The notes under the pieces: model-generated
Told to the model about the DNA's origin: nothing
Seen by the model: only the letters and a program-made list of their open reading frames with translations
Databases searched by the model: none
Position numbers and translations under genes: made by a program
Assembly: GCA_030066685.1 (NCBI GenBank)
Contig: JASJBF010000002.1
Coordinates: 289,847 to 335,977, forward strand
DNA from: Kiloniellales bacterium
GTDB taxonomy: Bacteria > Pseudomonadota > Alphaproteobacteria > Kiloniellales > JAKSBE01
Direction of reading: 5' to 3'
Length of the DNA: 46,131 nucleotides
Shown here: piece by piece, positions 36,599-45,294 of the stretch
Layout: each line of letters begins with the position of its first letter
How positions within the stretch are numbered: position 1 is the stretch's first letter

Positions 36599-37374
36599 CC
36601 TTGCCGATCTACGTCGTCGACGCCTTCGCCGAAGCCCGTTTCGCCGGCAACCCCGCCGCCGTCTGCCCGCTCGAGACCTGGCTGCCGGACGAGGTGATGC
36701 AGGCCATCGCCGCCGAGAACAACCTCTCGGAGACCGCCTTCCTGGTGAAGGCCGACGGGGCCTACGACCTGCGCTGGTTCACGCCGGCCAAGGAGGTCGA
36801 TCTCTGCGGCCACGCGACCCTGGGCAGCGCCTTCGTGATCTCGACCTACCTCGACCCCGAGGCCCGCCGCATGGTCTTCCGGACCCGCAGCGGCGAACTC
36901 GTCGTCACGCGCGACGGGGAGCGGCTGACCATGGACTTCCCGGCCCTGGCGCCGCAGCCGGTCGAGCGGGCGGCGGAGGTGACCGAGGCGCTGGGTTTCG
37001 CGCCTCAGGCCGTCCTGGCGGCGGACAAGCTGATGGCCGTGCTTGAGAGCGAGGCCGAGGTGCTGGCGGCGGCGCCGAACCTGGATCTGGTGGCGGTCTG
37101 GCCGGAGGACGGGCTTATCATTACCGCGCCCGGCGAGACCTGCGACTTCGTCTCCCGCTTCTTCGCGCCCGCCGGCGGCATCCCGGAGGATCCCGTGACC
37201 GGCTCGGCGCACTGCGTCCTCGCGCCCTATTGGGCCGAGCGCCTGGGCAAGACCGAGCTGAGCGCCCGCCAGGTCTCCGCCCGGGGCGGGGCGCTGGATC
37301 TGTCCCTCGCGGGCGATCGGGTGATGATCTCCGGGCGGGTCGTGCCCTACCTGGAAGGCATCATCCATGTCTGA
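36595..37374 (+). CDS. PhzF family isomerase-like protein
   Basis: 259 residues. It begins YVVDAFAEARFAGNPAAVCP and has the catalytic Glu in NLSETAFL (E46), LRWFTPAKEVDLCGHATLGS and the second-half FFAPAGGIPEDPVTGSAHC. PhzF itself isomerises a phenazine precursor, but most relatives outside phenazine clusters have unknown substrates and no phenazine genes are present here. ATGA overlap with the transporter gene. Confidence 0.9.
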   Translation: MTLPIYVVDAFAEARFAGNPAAVCPLETWLPDEVMQAIAAENNLSETAFLVKADGAYDLRWFTPAKEVDLCGHATLGSAFVISTYLDPEARRMVFRTRSGELVVTRDGERLTMDFPALAPQPVERAAEVTEALGFAPQAVLAADKLMAVLESEAEVLAAAPNLDLVAVWPEDGLIITAPGETCDFVSRFFAPAGGIPEDPVTGSAHCVLAPYWAERLGKTELSARQVSARGGALDLSLAGDRVMISGRVVPYLEGIIHV

Positions 37375-37394
37375 CCGGACCCATGTCTGACCGG
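37365..37394 (+). repeat. Tandem 16-base duplication at the phzF/GNAT junction
   Basis: CCATGTCTGACCGG occurs at 37365-37378 and again at 37381-37394, a 16-base period with 14 identical bases. It spans the last codons of the PhzF gene and the first codons of the GNAT gene, leaving a dead-end seven-codon frame starting at the first ATG (37367). The GNAT start is therefore the second copy. Confidence 0.8.
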
Positions 37395-37862
37395 CGCGCG
37401 CGGATCCGTCCGGCCCGGGCGGCGGACCTGGACGAGGTCCGTCGCCTGTTCCGCGCCTACGCGGCCTGGCTGCAAGCCGAGGTCTGCCTGGCCGACTTCG
37501 AGGCCGAACTGGCGTCCCTGCCCGGCGCCTACGCCGAGCCCGCCGGCGGGATCTGGCTTGCCGGCGAGCGGTCCGAGGCGCGCGGCGTGGTCGCGCTGCG
37601 GCCTTTGCCCGAGCCCGGGGCCTGCGAGATGAAGCGGCTCTACGTCGCCCCCGAGGCCCGCGGGCGGGGCCTCGGCGAGGCCCTCCTGCAGGCCTGCATC
37701 GAGGGCGCGCGGGGGCGGCAGTGCAAGCTGCTCTACCTGGAGACCCTGAGCGCCCGCATGCCGGAGGCCGAGCGGCTCTATCGCAGGGCCGGCTTCGTCG
37801 ACAGCGAGCCCTACGACTGCACGCGGCCGCCTGAGGTGCGCTGCCTCGCGCTCCCACTGTAG
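37383..37862 (+). CDS. GNAT family N-acetyltransferase
   Basis: 159 residues. GNAT core from RIRPARAADLDEVRRLFRAY to the acetyl-CoA loop MKRLYVAPEARGRGLGEALL (motif A, R/Q-x-x-G-x-G/A type) and LYRRAGFVDSEPYD at the C-terminus. Substrate unknown. Start at 37383, eight bases after the PhzF stop. Stops four bases before the stop of the converging SLC13 gene. Confidence 0.88.
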   Translation: MSDRRARIRPARAADLDEVRRLFRAYAAWLQAEVCLADFEAELASLPGAYAEPAGGIWLAGERSEARGVVALRPLPEPGACEMKRLYVAPEARGRGLGEALLQACIEGARGRQCKLLYLETLSARMPEAERLYRRAGFVDSEPYDCTRPPEVRCLALPL

Positions 37863-37866
37863 CGGC

Positions 37867-39648
37867 CTACAACGGCCAGACCTGCAGGATCAGGGGCACG
37901 GCGACGGCGACGATCAGGATGTCCAGCGGCAGGCCGAGCCGCCAGTAATCACCGAAGCGGTAGCCGCCGGGCCCCATCACCAGGAGGTTCGACTGGTGGC
38001 CGATGGGGGTGAGGAAGGTCGAGGAGGCGCCGACCGCGACCGCCATCAGGAAGGGATCGATCGAGACCCCGAGGCCCTGGGCGATGGTGATCCCGATCGG
38101 CGCCATCAGCACCGCGGTCGCGGCGTTGTTGATGACGTCCGAGAGCAGCATGGTCAGAACCATGAGCAGGGCGAGCAGGGCCCAGACCGGCAGGTTGTCG
38201 GAGAGCCTGATGATCGGCTCGGCGATCAGCATGGTGCCGCCGGTGGAATCCAGCGCCACGCCGACCGGGATCATGGCGCCGAGCAGGATGATCACCGACC
38301 AGTCGATGCCCTCGTAGAGGTCCTGCAGACTGATCTCGCGCAGCAGGACCAGCGCGGCGACGGCCGCGACGAAGGAGATCTGCAGCGGCAGCAGCCCCAG
38401 GACGGTGAGCAGGATCGCCAGGCCGAAGATGCCGGGCGCCAGGATCGAGGCGGCGGCGGCGCGCTGGGTGGGCAGCTCGCGCTGGGCCAGCGGCAGGCAG
38501 CCCAGGGTCGTCAGCGCGGCCGGGATGCCCTCGCTTTCGCCCTGCAGCAGCAGCACGTCGCCGGCCTGGAAACGGACGCCGCCCAGGCGCTCGGTCAGAG
38601 CCAGGCCTTGCCGGGCCACGCCCAGGAGGTTGAGACCGAAGGCCGTGTGCAGGCGCAGGTGCCGGGCGGTCAGACCTTCCATGCGCGAGCCGGGCGTGAC
38701 CACCGCCTCGACCAGGCCGACCCGTTCGGAACGGAAGGACTCGGCGCCGTACTCGGCGGCGCCGACCAGCTCCAGTGCCGCCTCCTCGACGACCCGCTTC
38801 AGGGTCGCGGCGTCGGTCTCAAGCTCGATCATGTCGCCGGCCTGGAGCCGCAGGTAGCCGGAGGGCGCCAGCATGCGGTCGCCGCGCCGGATCAGGGCCA
38901 GGGCGGCCAGGTTGTTCTGCGCCAGGTTCTCCAGCTCGATCAGGCGGCGGCCAACGTAGGGCGATTCCTCCGGCAGCCTGACCTGGGTCAGGTAGTCCTC
39001 GATGTGGAAGTCGATGCTCGGCTCGACCTTGCCGCTGCGCTCCTTGGGCAGGAGACGCCAACCCAGGAGGGAAATGAAAAGCAGGCCGGTCGCGGCGACC
39101 CCCAGGCCGACCGGGGCGAAGTCGAACATTGTGAACGCGCTGCCGCCGGCCTCCTCGCGGAAGCTGGCGATGATGATGTTGGGCGGGGTGCCGATCAGGG
39201 TGATCAGCCCGCCGAGCAGCGACGCGAAGCTCAAGGGCATCAGCAGGCCGCTGACCGGGCGGCCGCTGGCGTTGGCGCTCATGATCGCGACCGGCAGCAG
39301 CAGCGCCAGGGCGCCGACGTTGTTCATGAAGGCGGAACAGATCGCGGCCAGTCCGGTCAGCGCCAGGACGTGGAGAGTCGGGGTGCCCGTCGTCGGTCGA
39401 AGCAGACGGGCGGCAAGCTCGGTCAAGGTCGACCTTTGCAGCGCCCGGGAAAGGATCAGGACCGCGGCCACCGTCACCACCGCCGGGTGTCCGAAGCCGG
39501 CGAAGGCCCCCTCGGCGGAGACCAGGCCGGTGACGACCGTCGCGAGCAGGGCCATCACGGCCACGACGTCGTAGCGGATGCGGCCCCAGATGAAGAGCCC
39601 CAGGGTGCTCGCCAGGATCAGGAAAATGGCCGTCTGCTCGAAGGTCAT
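37867..39648 (-). CDS. SLC13/CitMHS-type permease with two RCK_C (TrkA-C) domains
   Basis: 593 residues. About five N-terminal helices (MTFEQTAIFLILASTLGLFI, VSGLLMPLSFASLLGGLITL followed by IGTPPNIIIASF), a soluble middle with two TrkA-C modules (about 215-300 and 305-385: PYVGRRLIELENLAQNNLAA, SRMEGLTARHLRLHTAFGLN), then a second membrane bundle with SDVINNAATAVLMAPIG and a second substrate hairpin TFLTPIGHQSNLLVMGPGGY. This is the common YbiR/SLC13-plus-RCK organisation; substrate (sulfate, dicarboxylate or other anion) not predictable. Convergent with the GNAT gene. Confidence 0.9.
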   Translation of the reverse strand: MTFEQTAIFLILASTLGLFIWGRIRYDVVAVMALLATVVTGLVSAEGAFAGFGHPAVVTVAAVLILSRALQRSTLTELAARLLRPTTGTPTLHVLALTGLAAICSAFMNNVGALALLLPVAIMSANASGRPVSGLLMPLSFASLLGGLITLIGTPPNIIIASFREEAGGSAFTMFDFAPVGLGVAATGLLFISLLGWRLLPKERSGKVEPSIDFHIEDYLTQVRLPEESPYVGRRLIELENLAQNNLAALALIRRGDRMLAPSGYLRLQAGDMIELETDAATLKRVVEEAALELVGAAEYGAESFRSERVGLVEAVVTPGSRMEGLTARHLRLHTAFGLNLLGVARQGLALTERLGGVRFQAGDVLLLQGESEGIPAALTTLGCLPLAQRELPTQRAAAASILAPGIFGLAILLTVLGLLPLQISFVAAVAALVLLREISLQDLYEGIDWSVIILLGAMIPVGVALDSTGGTMLIAEPIIRLSDNLPVWALLALLMVLTMLLSDVINNAATAVLMAPIGITIAQGLGVSIDPFLMAVAVGASSTFLTPIGHQSNLLVMGPGGYRFGDYWRLGLPLDILIVAVAVPLILQVWPL

Positions 39649-39750
39649 GGTTCTCTTGCAACCCGGGCGCGAGCACGGCGCCCGCGAATCCCCCGGTTCC
39701 TGACAAGATGGCCCGATTCCGCGGCTCCGGCCAAGGTTGTTTGCATCGCA

Positions 39751-39779
39751 TTGACGCACTGCAACATGATTTCTACACT
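39751..39779 (+). promoter_or_regulatory. Sigma70-type promoter of serC
   Basis: TTGACG (39751-39756), exactly 17 bases, TACACT (39774-39779). Predicted start about 39786, giving a short leader of roughly 40 bases before the serC ATG at 39827. Confidence 0.65.
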
Positions 39780-39785
39780 CGCCGC

Positions 39786-39826
39786 CGTTGCCCCCACGGC
39801 CCTGGTTGAAACCACGGAGAGACCCG
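39786..39826 (+). promoter_or_regulatory. Possible serC leader RNA
   Basis: The short leader contains CCGTTGCCCCCACGG and TGGTTGAAACCA pairing segments running into the GGAGAGACC ribosome binding region. A serC RNA motif has been described upstream of serC in alphaproteobacteria. Place and general shape fit, but I cannot run the covariance model. Confidence 0.4.
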
Positions 39827-40999
39827 ATGTCCCGCCCCGCGCCGCCCGAGCGGCGGCCTGCGAACCCTTGCTTTTCCTCAGGTCCCTGCGCCAAGCGTCC
39901 GGGCTGGAGCCCGGACGCGCTTTCCGAGGCCGTGCTCGGCCGGTCGCATCGCGCCAAGGCCGGCAAGGCGAAGCTTGCCGAGGTCATCGCCCGCTCGCGC
40001 CGGATTCTCGGGCTGCCGGAGGACTGGCTGCTCGGGATCGTGCCGGGCTCCGACACCGGCGCGGTCGAGCTCGCCATGTGGTCGCTCCTGGGCGCCCGGG
40101 GCGTCGACATCCTGGCCTGGGAGAGCTTCGGCGAGACCTGGGCGACGGACGCCGAGACGCAGCTCAAGCTCGATGACCTGCGGATCCTGCGCGCCGGCTA
40201 CGGCGCGCTGCCGGATCTCTCCGCGGTCGACTTCGCCCGCGACGTCGTCTTTACCTGGAACGGTACGACCTCGGGGGTCCGGGTGCCGGACGGCGACTGG
40301 ATCCCGGCCGACCGGCAGGGCCTCATGATCTGCGACGCGACCTCGGCCGCCTTCGCCATGGCGCTGCCCTTCGACAAGCTGGATGTGGTCACCTGGTCCT
40401 GGCAGAAGGTCCTCGGCGGCGAGGCGGCCCACGGCATGCTGGCGCTTTCGCGGCAGGCCGTCGCGCGCCTCGAGAGCCACAGTCCGCCTTGGCCGCTGCC
40501 CAAGCTTTTCCGCCTGACCAAGAAGGGCGCGCTGGACCGGGCGATCTTCGAGGGTGCGACCATCAACACGCCCTCGCTGCTCTGCGTCGAGGACGCGATC
40601 GACGGCCTGCGCTGGGCCGAGGAAATCGGCGGCCTGCCGGCCCTGATCGCCCGCTCCGAAGCAAACTTCGCGGCCGTGTCGCGTTGGGTCGAAGCGACGC
40701 CCTGGGTCGATTTCCTGGCTGCTGACCCGGCCACTCGCTCGACCACCTCGATCTGCCTCAAGGTCGTCGATCCCTGGTTCCTAGGCCTTTCCGGCGAGGC
40801 CCAGCGGGCCGCGACCAAGGCGCTGGCGGCCGAGGTCGAGGCGGCCGGCGCCGGCTACGACATCGGCGCCTACCGCGCCGCGCCGCCGGGGCTGAGGATC
40901 TGGGGCGGGGCGACCGTCGAGACCGCTGACATCGAAGCCCTGCTGCCCTGGCTGGACTGGGCCTTCGGCCTGATCAAGTCCCAACGCGCCGCCGCCTGA
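39827..40999 (+). CDS. serC: Phosphoserine aminotransferase
   Basis: 390 residues, alphaproteobacterial type. Converts 3-phosphohydroxypyruvate to phosphoserine with glutamate. It has [14 protein letters not shown] at the N-terminus, the [16 protein letters not shown] phosphate-binding region, and the PLP lysine K194 in [16 protein letters not shown]. The ATG at 39827 has GGAGAG upstream. Followed by serA after ten bases, so the first two serine-synthesis enzymes are co-transcribed. Confidence 0.94.
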   Translation: MSRPAPPERRPANPCFSSGPCAKRPGWSPDALSEAVLGRSHRAKAGKAKLAEVIARSRRILGLPEDWLLGIVPGSDTGAVELAMWSLLGARGVDILAWESFGETWATDAETQLKLDDLRILRAGYGALPDLSAVDFARDVVFTWNGTTSGVRVPDGDWIPADRQGLMICDATSAAFAMALPFDKLDVVTWSWQKVLGGEAAHGMLALSRQAVARLESHSPPWPLPKLFRLTKKGALDRAIFEGATINTPSLLCVEDAIDGLRWAEEIGGLPALIARSEANFAAVSRWVEATPWVDFLAADPATRSTTSICLKVVDPWFLGLSGEAQRAATKALAAEVEAAGAGYDIGAYRAAPPGLRIWGGATVETADIEALLPWLDWAFGLIKSQRAAA

Positions 41000-41009
41000 G
41001 GATAGCCGA

Positions 41010-42587
41010 ATGCCCAAGGTTCTGATTTCCGACAAGATGAGCCCCCTGGCCGAGGAAATTCTCAAGACCCGCGGAGTCGAGGTCGAGGTGGCGACCGGCC
41101 TGTCCCCCGAAGAGCTGGTCGAGAAGATCAAGGGCTTCGACGGCCTGATCGTGCGCTCGGCGACCAAGGTCACCGACGAGGCGCTGGAGGCGGCGGAACG
41201 GCTCAAGGCCGTCGGCCGGGCCGGCATCGGCGTCGACAACATCGACGTTCAGGGCGCGACCCAGCACGGCATCGTGGTCATGAACACGCCTTCGGGCAAC
41301 GCGATCACCACTGCGGAGCATGCCCTCGCGCTGCTCCTCGGCCTGGCCCGGCAGATTCCGGCGGCAGACCGCTCGACCCAGGCCGGCAAGTGGGAGAAGT
41401 CCCGCTTCATGGGCGTGGAGGTCACCGGCAAAACCCTGGGAATCATCGGCTGCGGCAACATCGGCGCGATCGTCGCCGAGCGGGCCCAGGGCCTGAAGAT
41501 GCGGGTGATCGCCTACGATCCCTTCCTCTCGCCCGACCGCGCCCTTGACCTTGGCGTCGAGAAGGTCGAGCTGGACGACCTTTTGGCCCGCGCCGACTTC
41601 ATCTCCCTGCACGTGCCACGCACCGAGCAGACCGCCGGCATGATCGATGCCGAGGCCCTGAAGAAGACCAAGCGCGGCGTGCGCATCATCAACTGCGCCC
41701 GGGGCGGCCTGGTCGTCGAGGCGGACCTGCGCGCGGCGATCGAGAGCGGTCAGGTCGCCGGCGCCGCCTTCGACGTCTTCTCGGAGGAGCCGGCACGCGA
41801 GAACGTGCTCTTCGGCCTCGACGAGGTGGTCTGCACCCCGCACCTCGGTGCCGCGACCACCGAGGCGCAGGACAAGGTCGCGGTCCAGATCGCCGAGCAG
41901 ATGGCCGACTACCTCCTGACCGGCGCCGTCACCAACGCGCTCAACATGCCTTCGCTCAGCGCCGAGGACGCCGCCCGCCTGGCGCCCTATATGACCCTGG
42001 CTCAGCAGCTCGGCTCCTTCGCCGGGCAGCTCACCCGCACCGGCCTCAAGCAGGTCCGGATCGAGTACGAGGGCCACGTCGCCGAGCTCAACTGCCGGCC
42101 GCTGACCCAGGCCGCGATAACCGGTCTGCTGAGCCCGATCCTGGACTCGGTGAACATGGTCAACGCGCCGGTCCTGGCCCGCGAGCGGGACATCGCGGTC
42201 ACCGAGGTCAAGCACGACCGGGATTCCGACTACCAGACCCTGATCCGCCTGACGGTGACCACCGAACGCGGCCCGCGCTCGGTCGCCGGCAGCCTCTTCG
42301 GCGGCTCCAAGCCCCGGATCGTCGAGGTCAAGGGGATCGCCGTCGAGGCCGAGCTGGGCCCGCACATGCTTTACATCAGCAACGAGGACAAGCCCGGCCT
42401 GATCGGCGGCCTGGGCAGCATCCTGGGCGACGCCAAGGTCAACGTCGCGACCTTCCACCTGGGCCGCGTCGAGCCGGGCGGCGACGCCCTCGCTCTGGTC
42501 CACGTCGACGAGCCCATCGCCGAGGCGGTGCTGGCCCGGATCACGGCGCTGCCGCAGATCAAGCAGGTGGTGCTGCTCCACTTCTAG
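41010..42587 (+). CDS. serA: D-3-phosphoglycerate dehydrogenase
   Basis: 525 residues, the long form. Catalyses the first step of serine synthesis. NAD-binding GIIGCGNIG (144-152), catalytic region NCARGGLVVEADL and TPHLGAATTEAQ with the active-site His, an intervening domain (about 320-450), and a C-terminal ACT domain (HMLYISNEDKPGLIGGLGSI) suggesting serine feedback. Ends 122 bases before hisZ. Confidence 0.96.
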   Translation: MPKVLISDKMSPLAEEILKTRGVEVEVATGLSPEELVEKIKGFDGLIVRSATKVTDEALEAAERLKAVGRAGIGVDNIDVQGATQHGIVVMNTPSGNAITTAEHALALLLGLARQIPAADRSTQAGKWEKSRFMGVEVTGKTLGIIGCGNIGAIVAERAQGLKMRVIAYDPFLSPDRALDLGVEKVELDDLLARADFISLHVPRTEQTAGMIDAEALKKTKRGVRIINCARGGLVVEADLRAAIESGQVAGAAFDVFSEEPARENVLFGLDEVVCTPHLGAATTEAQDKVAVQIAEQMADYLLTGAVTNALNMPSLSAEDAARLAPYMTLAQQLGSFAGQLTRTGLKQVRIEYEGHVAELNCRPLTQAAITGLLSPILDSVNMVNAPVLARERDIAVTEVKHDRDSDYQTLIRLTVTTERGPRSVAGSLFGGSKPRIVEVKGIAVEAELGPHMLYISNEDKPGLIGGLGSILGDAKVNVATFHLGRVEPGGDALALVHVDEPIAEAVLARITALPQIKQVVLLHF

Positions 42588-42709
42588 GCTGGGCGGCGCA
42601 ACGGGGAACGACCGATTGCGGGCGTGGCAGGGCGGCGAGGAGGCTTGACCGCGCCCTTGCCGGCGGCTACGGCTCGCGGCGGGGAAATCCGGGGTTCCGG
42701 AAAAGCGAG

Positions 42710-43864
42710 ATGGACAGCCAGAACGACAAAGCCCTGCTGCCGGCCGGTCTCCAGGACCTGCTGCCGCCCGAGGCCGCCCGCGAGGCGGCAACGGGGGAGG
42801 CGCTGCTCGCCTGTCTGGCGGCCCAGGGCTACGAGCGGGTCAAGCCGCCGCTGATCGAGTTCGAGGAGGCGCTTCTCTCCGGCGCCGGCGCCGCTCTGGC
42901 CAATCAGACCTTCCGGCTGATGGACCCGGTCAGCCAGCGGATGATGGGCCTGCGCGCCGACATCACCACCCAGGTCGCGCGCATTGCCGACAGCCGTCTG
43001 GCCGGCGCGCCCCGGCCGCTGCGGCTCTGCTACGCCGGGCAGGTCCTGCGTATCCGCGGCAGCCAGCTGCGTCCGGAGCGGCAGTTCGGCCAGGCCGGCG
43101 CCGAGCTGATCGGCGTCGACTCCGCCGCCGCCGAGGCCGAGCTGATCCTGCTCGCCTGGGAGGCCCTGACCGCGGTCGGCGCTGCCGGGCTCTCGGTCGA
43201 CCTGACCTTGCCGACCCTGGTTCCGCTGCTGGTCGCCGAGCTGCCGCTGGAGGCGACCGCGCGCCGTGAGTTGCGTCACGCCCTCGACCGTAAGGACGCC
43301 GCCGAGGCCGAACGCCTAACGGGGTCGAAGGGTGCGCCGCTGATCGCCCTGCTGCGCGCGACCGGACCGGCGGCAGCGGCGGTCACTTGGCTCCGCAAGC
43401 TCTCGCTGCCGGCGGCGGCGCGCCACAAGATCGAGCGCCTCGCCGAGGTCGTGGGTTTGCTGAGCGCGGCCGCGCCCGAGCTCACGGTGACGGTCGACCC
43501 GGTCGAGCACCGCGGCTTCGAGTACCAGACCGGATTGAGCTTCGTGGTCTTCGCCCGCGGCGTACGCGGCGAGCTCGGCCGCGGCGGGCGCTACGAGATC
43601 GAGCGCCGAAGCGGCGAAGGCGAGCCTGCCGTGGGCTTCACCCTTTACATGGACACGGTGTTGCGCGCCGCACCGGAGGGCCAAGAGGCGAAGAGGCTGT
43701 TCCTGCCTTCCGGCACGGAACCGGCCCTGGCGCGCAAGCTGCGCCGGGACGGCTGGGTGACCCTGGCCGGCCTCGATCCCACCGCCGACGCGGCGGCGGA
43801 GGCTAAACGTCTGGGCTGCGGCCATATCCTCGTCGAGGGCGTGGCCAGGGCGCTGGAGGAATGA
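42710..43864 (+). CDS. hisZ: ATP phosphoribosyltransferase regulatory subunit HisZ
   Basis: 384 residues. A histidyl-tRNA-synthetase-like protein without tRNA-charging function that partners short HisG in the first step of histidine synthesis. Motifs: [60 protein letters not shown] and [15 protein letters not shown]. The serA-hisZ-purA order is typical of this lineage. hisG is not in the window. Confidence 0.93.
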   Translation: MDSQNDKALLPAGLQDLLPPEAAREAATGEALLACLAAQGYERVKPPLIEFEEALLSGAGAALANQTFRLMDPVSQRMMGLRADITTQVARIADSRLAGAPRPLRLCYAGQVLRIRGSQLRPERQFGQAGAELIGVDSAAAEAELILLAWEALTAVGAAGLSVDLTLPTLVPLLVAELPLEATARRELRHALDRKDAAEAERLTGSKGAPLIALLRATGPAAAAVTWLRKLSLPAAARHKIERLAEVVGLLSAAAPELTVTVDPVEHRGFEYQTGLSFVVFARGVRGELGRGGRYEIERRSGEGEPAVGFTLYMDTVLRAAPEGQEAKRLFLPSGTEPALARKLRRDGWVTLAGLDPTADAAAEAKRLGCGHILVEGVARALEE

Positions 43865-43889
43865 CCCCTTAAGGAACGGGGCAGGGGGA

Positions 43890-45185
43890 ATGATGGCGAA
43901 CGTCGTAGTGGTCGGCGCCCAGTGGGGCGACGAAGGGAAGGGCAAGATCGTCGACTGGCTGTCGGAGCGCGCCGACGTGGTGGTGCGCTTCCAGGGCGGG
44001 CACAACGCCGGTCATACGCTGCAAGTCGAGGGCGTCACCTACAAGCTGTCGCTGCTGCCCTCCGGCGTGGTGCGGCCCGGCAAGCTCTCGGTGATCGGCA
44101 ACGGCGTGGTGATCGATCCCTGGGCGCTGCTAGACGAGATCGAGCGGCTCGGCGGCCAGGGCGTGGCGATCACCCCGGAGAACCTGCAGATCGCCGAGAA
44201 CGCCTCGCTGATCCTGCCGATCCACGGCCAGCTCGACCGGGCGCGCGAGGCGGCGCGGGGCGCCGGCAAGCTGGGCACCACCGGCCGTGGGATCGGCCCG
44301 GCCTACGAGGACAAGGTCGGCCGGCGCGCGGTCCGGGTCTGCGACCTCGGCGACGCCGACCTGCTGGCCCAGCGGGTCGACGCCCTGCTCCTGCACGGCA
44401 ACGCGTTGCTGCGCGGCCTGGGCCAGCCCGAGGTCGACCGGGAAGAGCTGATCGCCCGCCTGCGGGAGCTGGCGCCGAAGATCCTGCCCTTCGCCGGCCG
44501 GGTCTGGGAAAGCCTGCACGCGCTGCGCCGCCAGGGTCGCAAGATCCTTTTCGAGGGCGCGCAGGGCGCCTTGCTCGACGTCGATCATGGGACCTTTCCC
44601 TACGTCACCTCCTCCAACACCATCGCCGGCCAGGCGGCCGCGGGCGCCGGGGTCGGGCCCCAGGCGCTGAACTACGTGCTGGGCATCACCAAGGCCTACA
44701 CCACCCGGGTCGGCGCCGGGCCCTTTCCGAGCGAGCTGCACGACGAGATCGGGACCCTTCTCGGCGAGCGCGGCCACGAGTTCGGCACGGTAACCGGCCG
44801 CCGCCGACGCTGCGGCTGGTTCGATGCGGTCCTGGTGCGCCAGGCGATCCGCCTCGGCGGCATCTCCGGCATCGCGCTCACCAAGCTGGACGTCCTGGAC
44901 GGGCTGGAGACGCTCCAGGTCTGCACCGGTTACCGGATCGGCGGCGAGGCCTTCGACCATCTGCCGGCCAGCCCGAGCCTGCAGGCCGCGGCCGAGCCGG
45001 TCTACGAGACCCTAGAGGGCTGGACGGAGAGCACCCGCGGCGCCCGCTCCTGGGCCGAGCTGCCGGCGACCGCGGTCAAGTACATCCGCCGCATCGAAGA
45101 GCTGATTCAGGCGCCGGTCGCCCTGCTGTCGACCAGCCCGGACCGGCTCGACACCATCCTGGTCCGCGATCCCTTCCTCGGATAA
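43890..45185 (+). CDS. purA: Adenylosuccinate synthetase
   Basis: 431 residues. Makes adenylosuccinate from IMP and aspartate with GTP. P-loop [14 protein letters not shown] (11-24), [42 protein letters not shown] and the GTP-site [15 protein letters not shown]. Two adjacent ATGs (43890 and 43893) follow GGGGG; the second has better spacing. A terminator lies 32 bases after the stop. Confidence 0.96.
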   Translation: MMANVVVVGAQWGDEGKGKIVDWLSERADVVVRFQGGHNAGHTLQVEGVTYKLSLLPSGVVRPGKLSVIGNGVVIDPWALLDEIERLGGQGVAITPENLQIAENASLILPIHGQLDRAREAARGAGKLGTTGRGIGPAYEDKVGRRAVRVCDLGDADLLAQRVDALLLHGNALLRGLGQPEVDREELIARLRELAPKILPFAGRVWESLHALRRQGRKILFEGAQGALLDVDHGTFPYVTSSNTIAGQAAAGAGVGPQALNYVLGITKAYTTRVGAGPFPSELHDEIGTLLGERGHEFGTVTGRRRRCGWFDAVLVRQAIRLGGISGIALTKLDVLDGLETLQVCTGYRIGGEAFDHLPASPSLQAAAEPVYETLEGWTESTRGARSWAELPATAVKYIRRIEELIQAPVALLSTSPDRLDTILVRDPFLG

Positions 45186-45217
45186 TCCCTCGGGGGTAGG
45201 CCTTAACGCTCTGTTTG

Positions 45218-45236
45218 CCCTAGACAGCTAGGGTTT
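45218..45236 (+). terminator. Hairpin terminator after purA
   Basis: CCCTAG-ACAG-CTAGGG (45218-45233) followed by TTT. Short but perfect stem, at the right place to end the serC-purA transcript before the next gene. Confidence 0.55.
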
Positions 45237-45294
45237 CCCTCACTCGGGCGCCGCGGCGCCTGGAGCAGGTCCCAACCAGGAGCTCGGGCCCAGG

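Noticed and set aside
37996-40176. 726-codon plus-strand frame opposite the SLC13 gene
   Set aside because: The Gln/Asp/His/Gly-rich sequence is the complement of membrane-helix codons, not a real protein.
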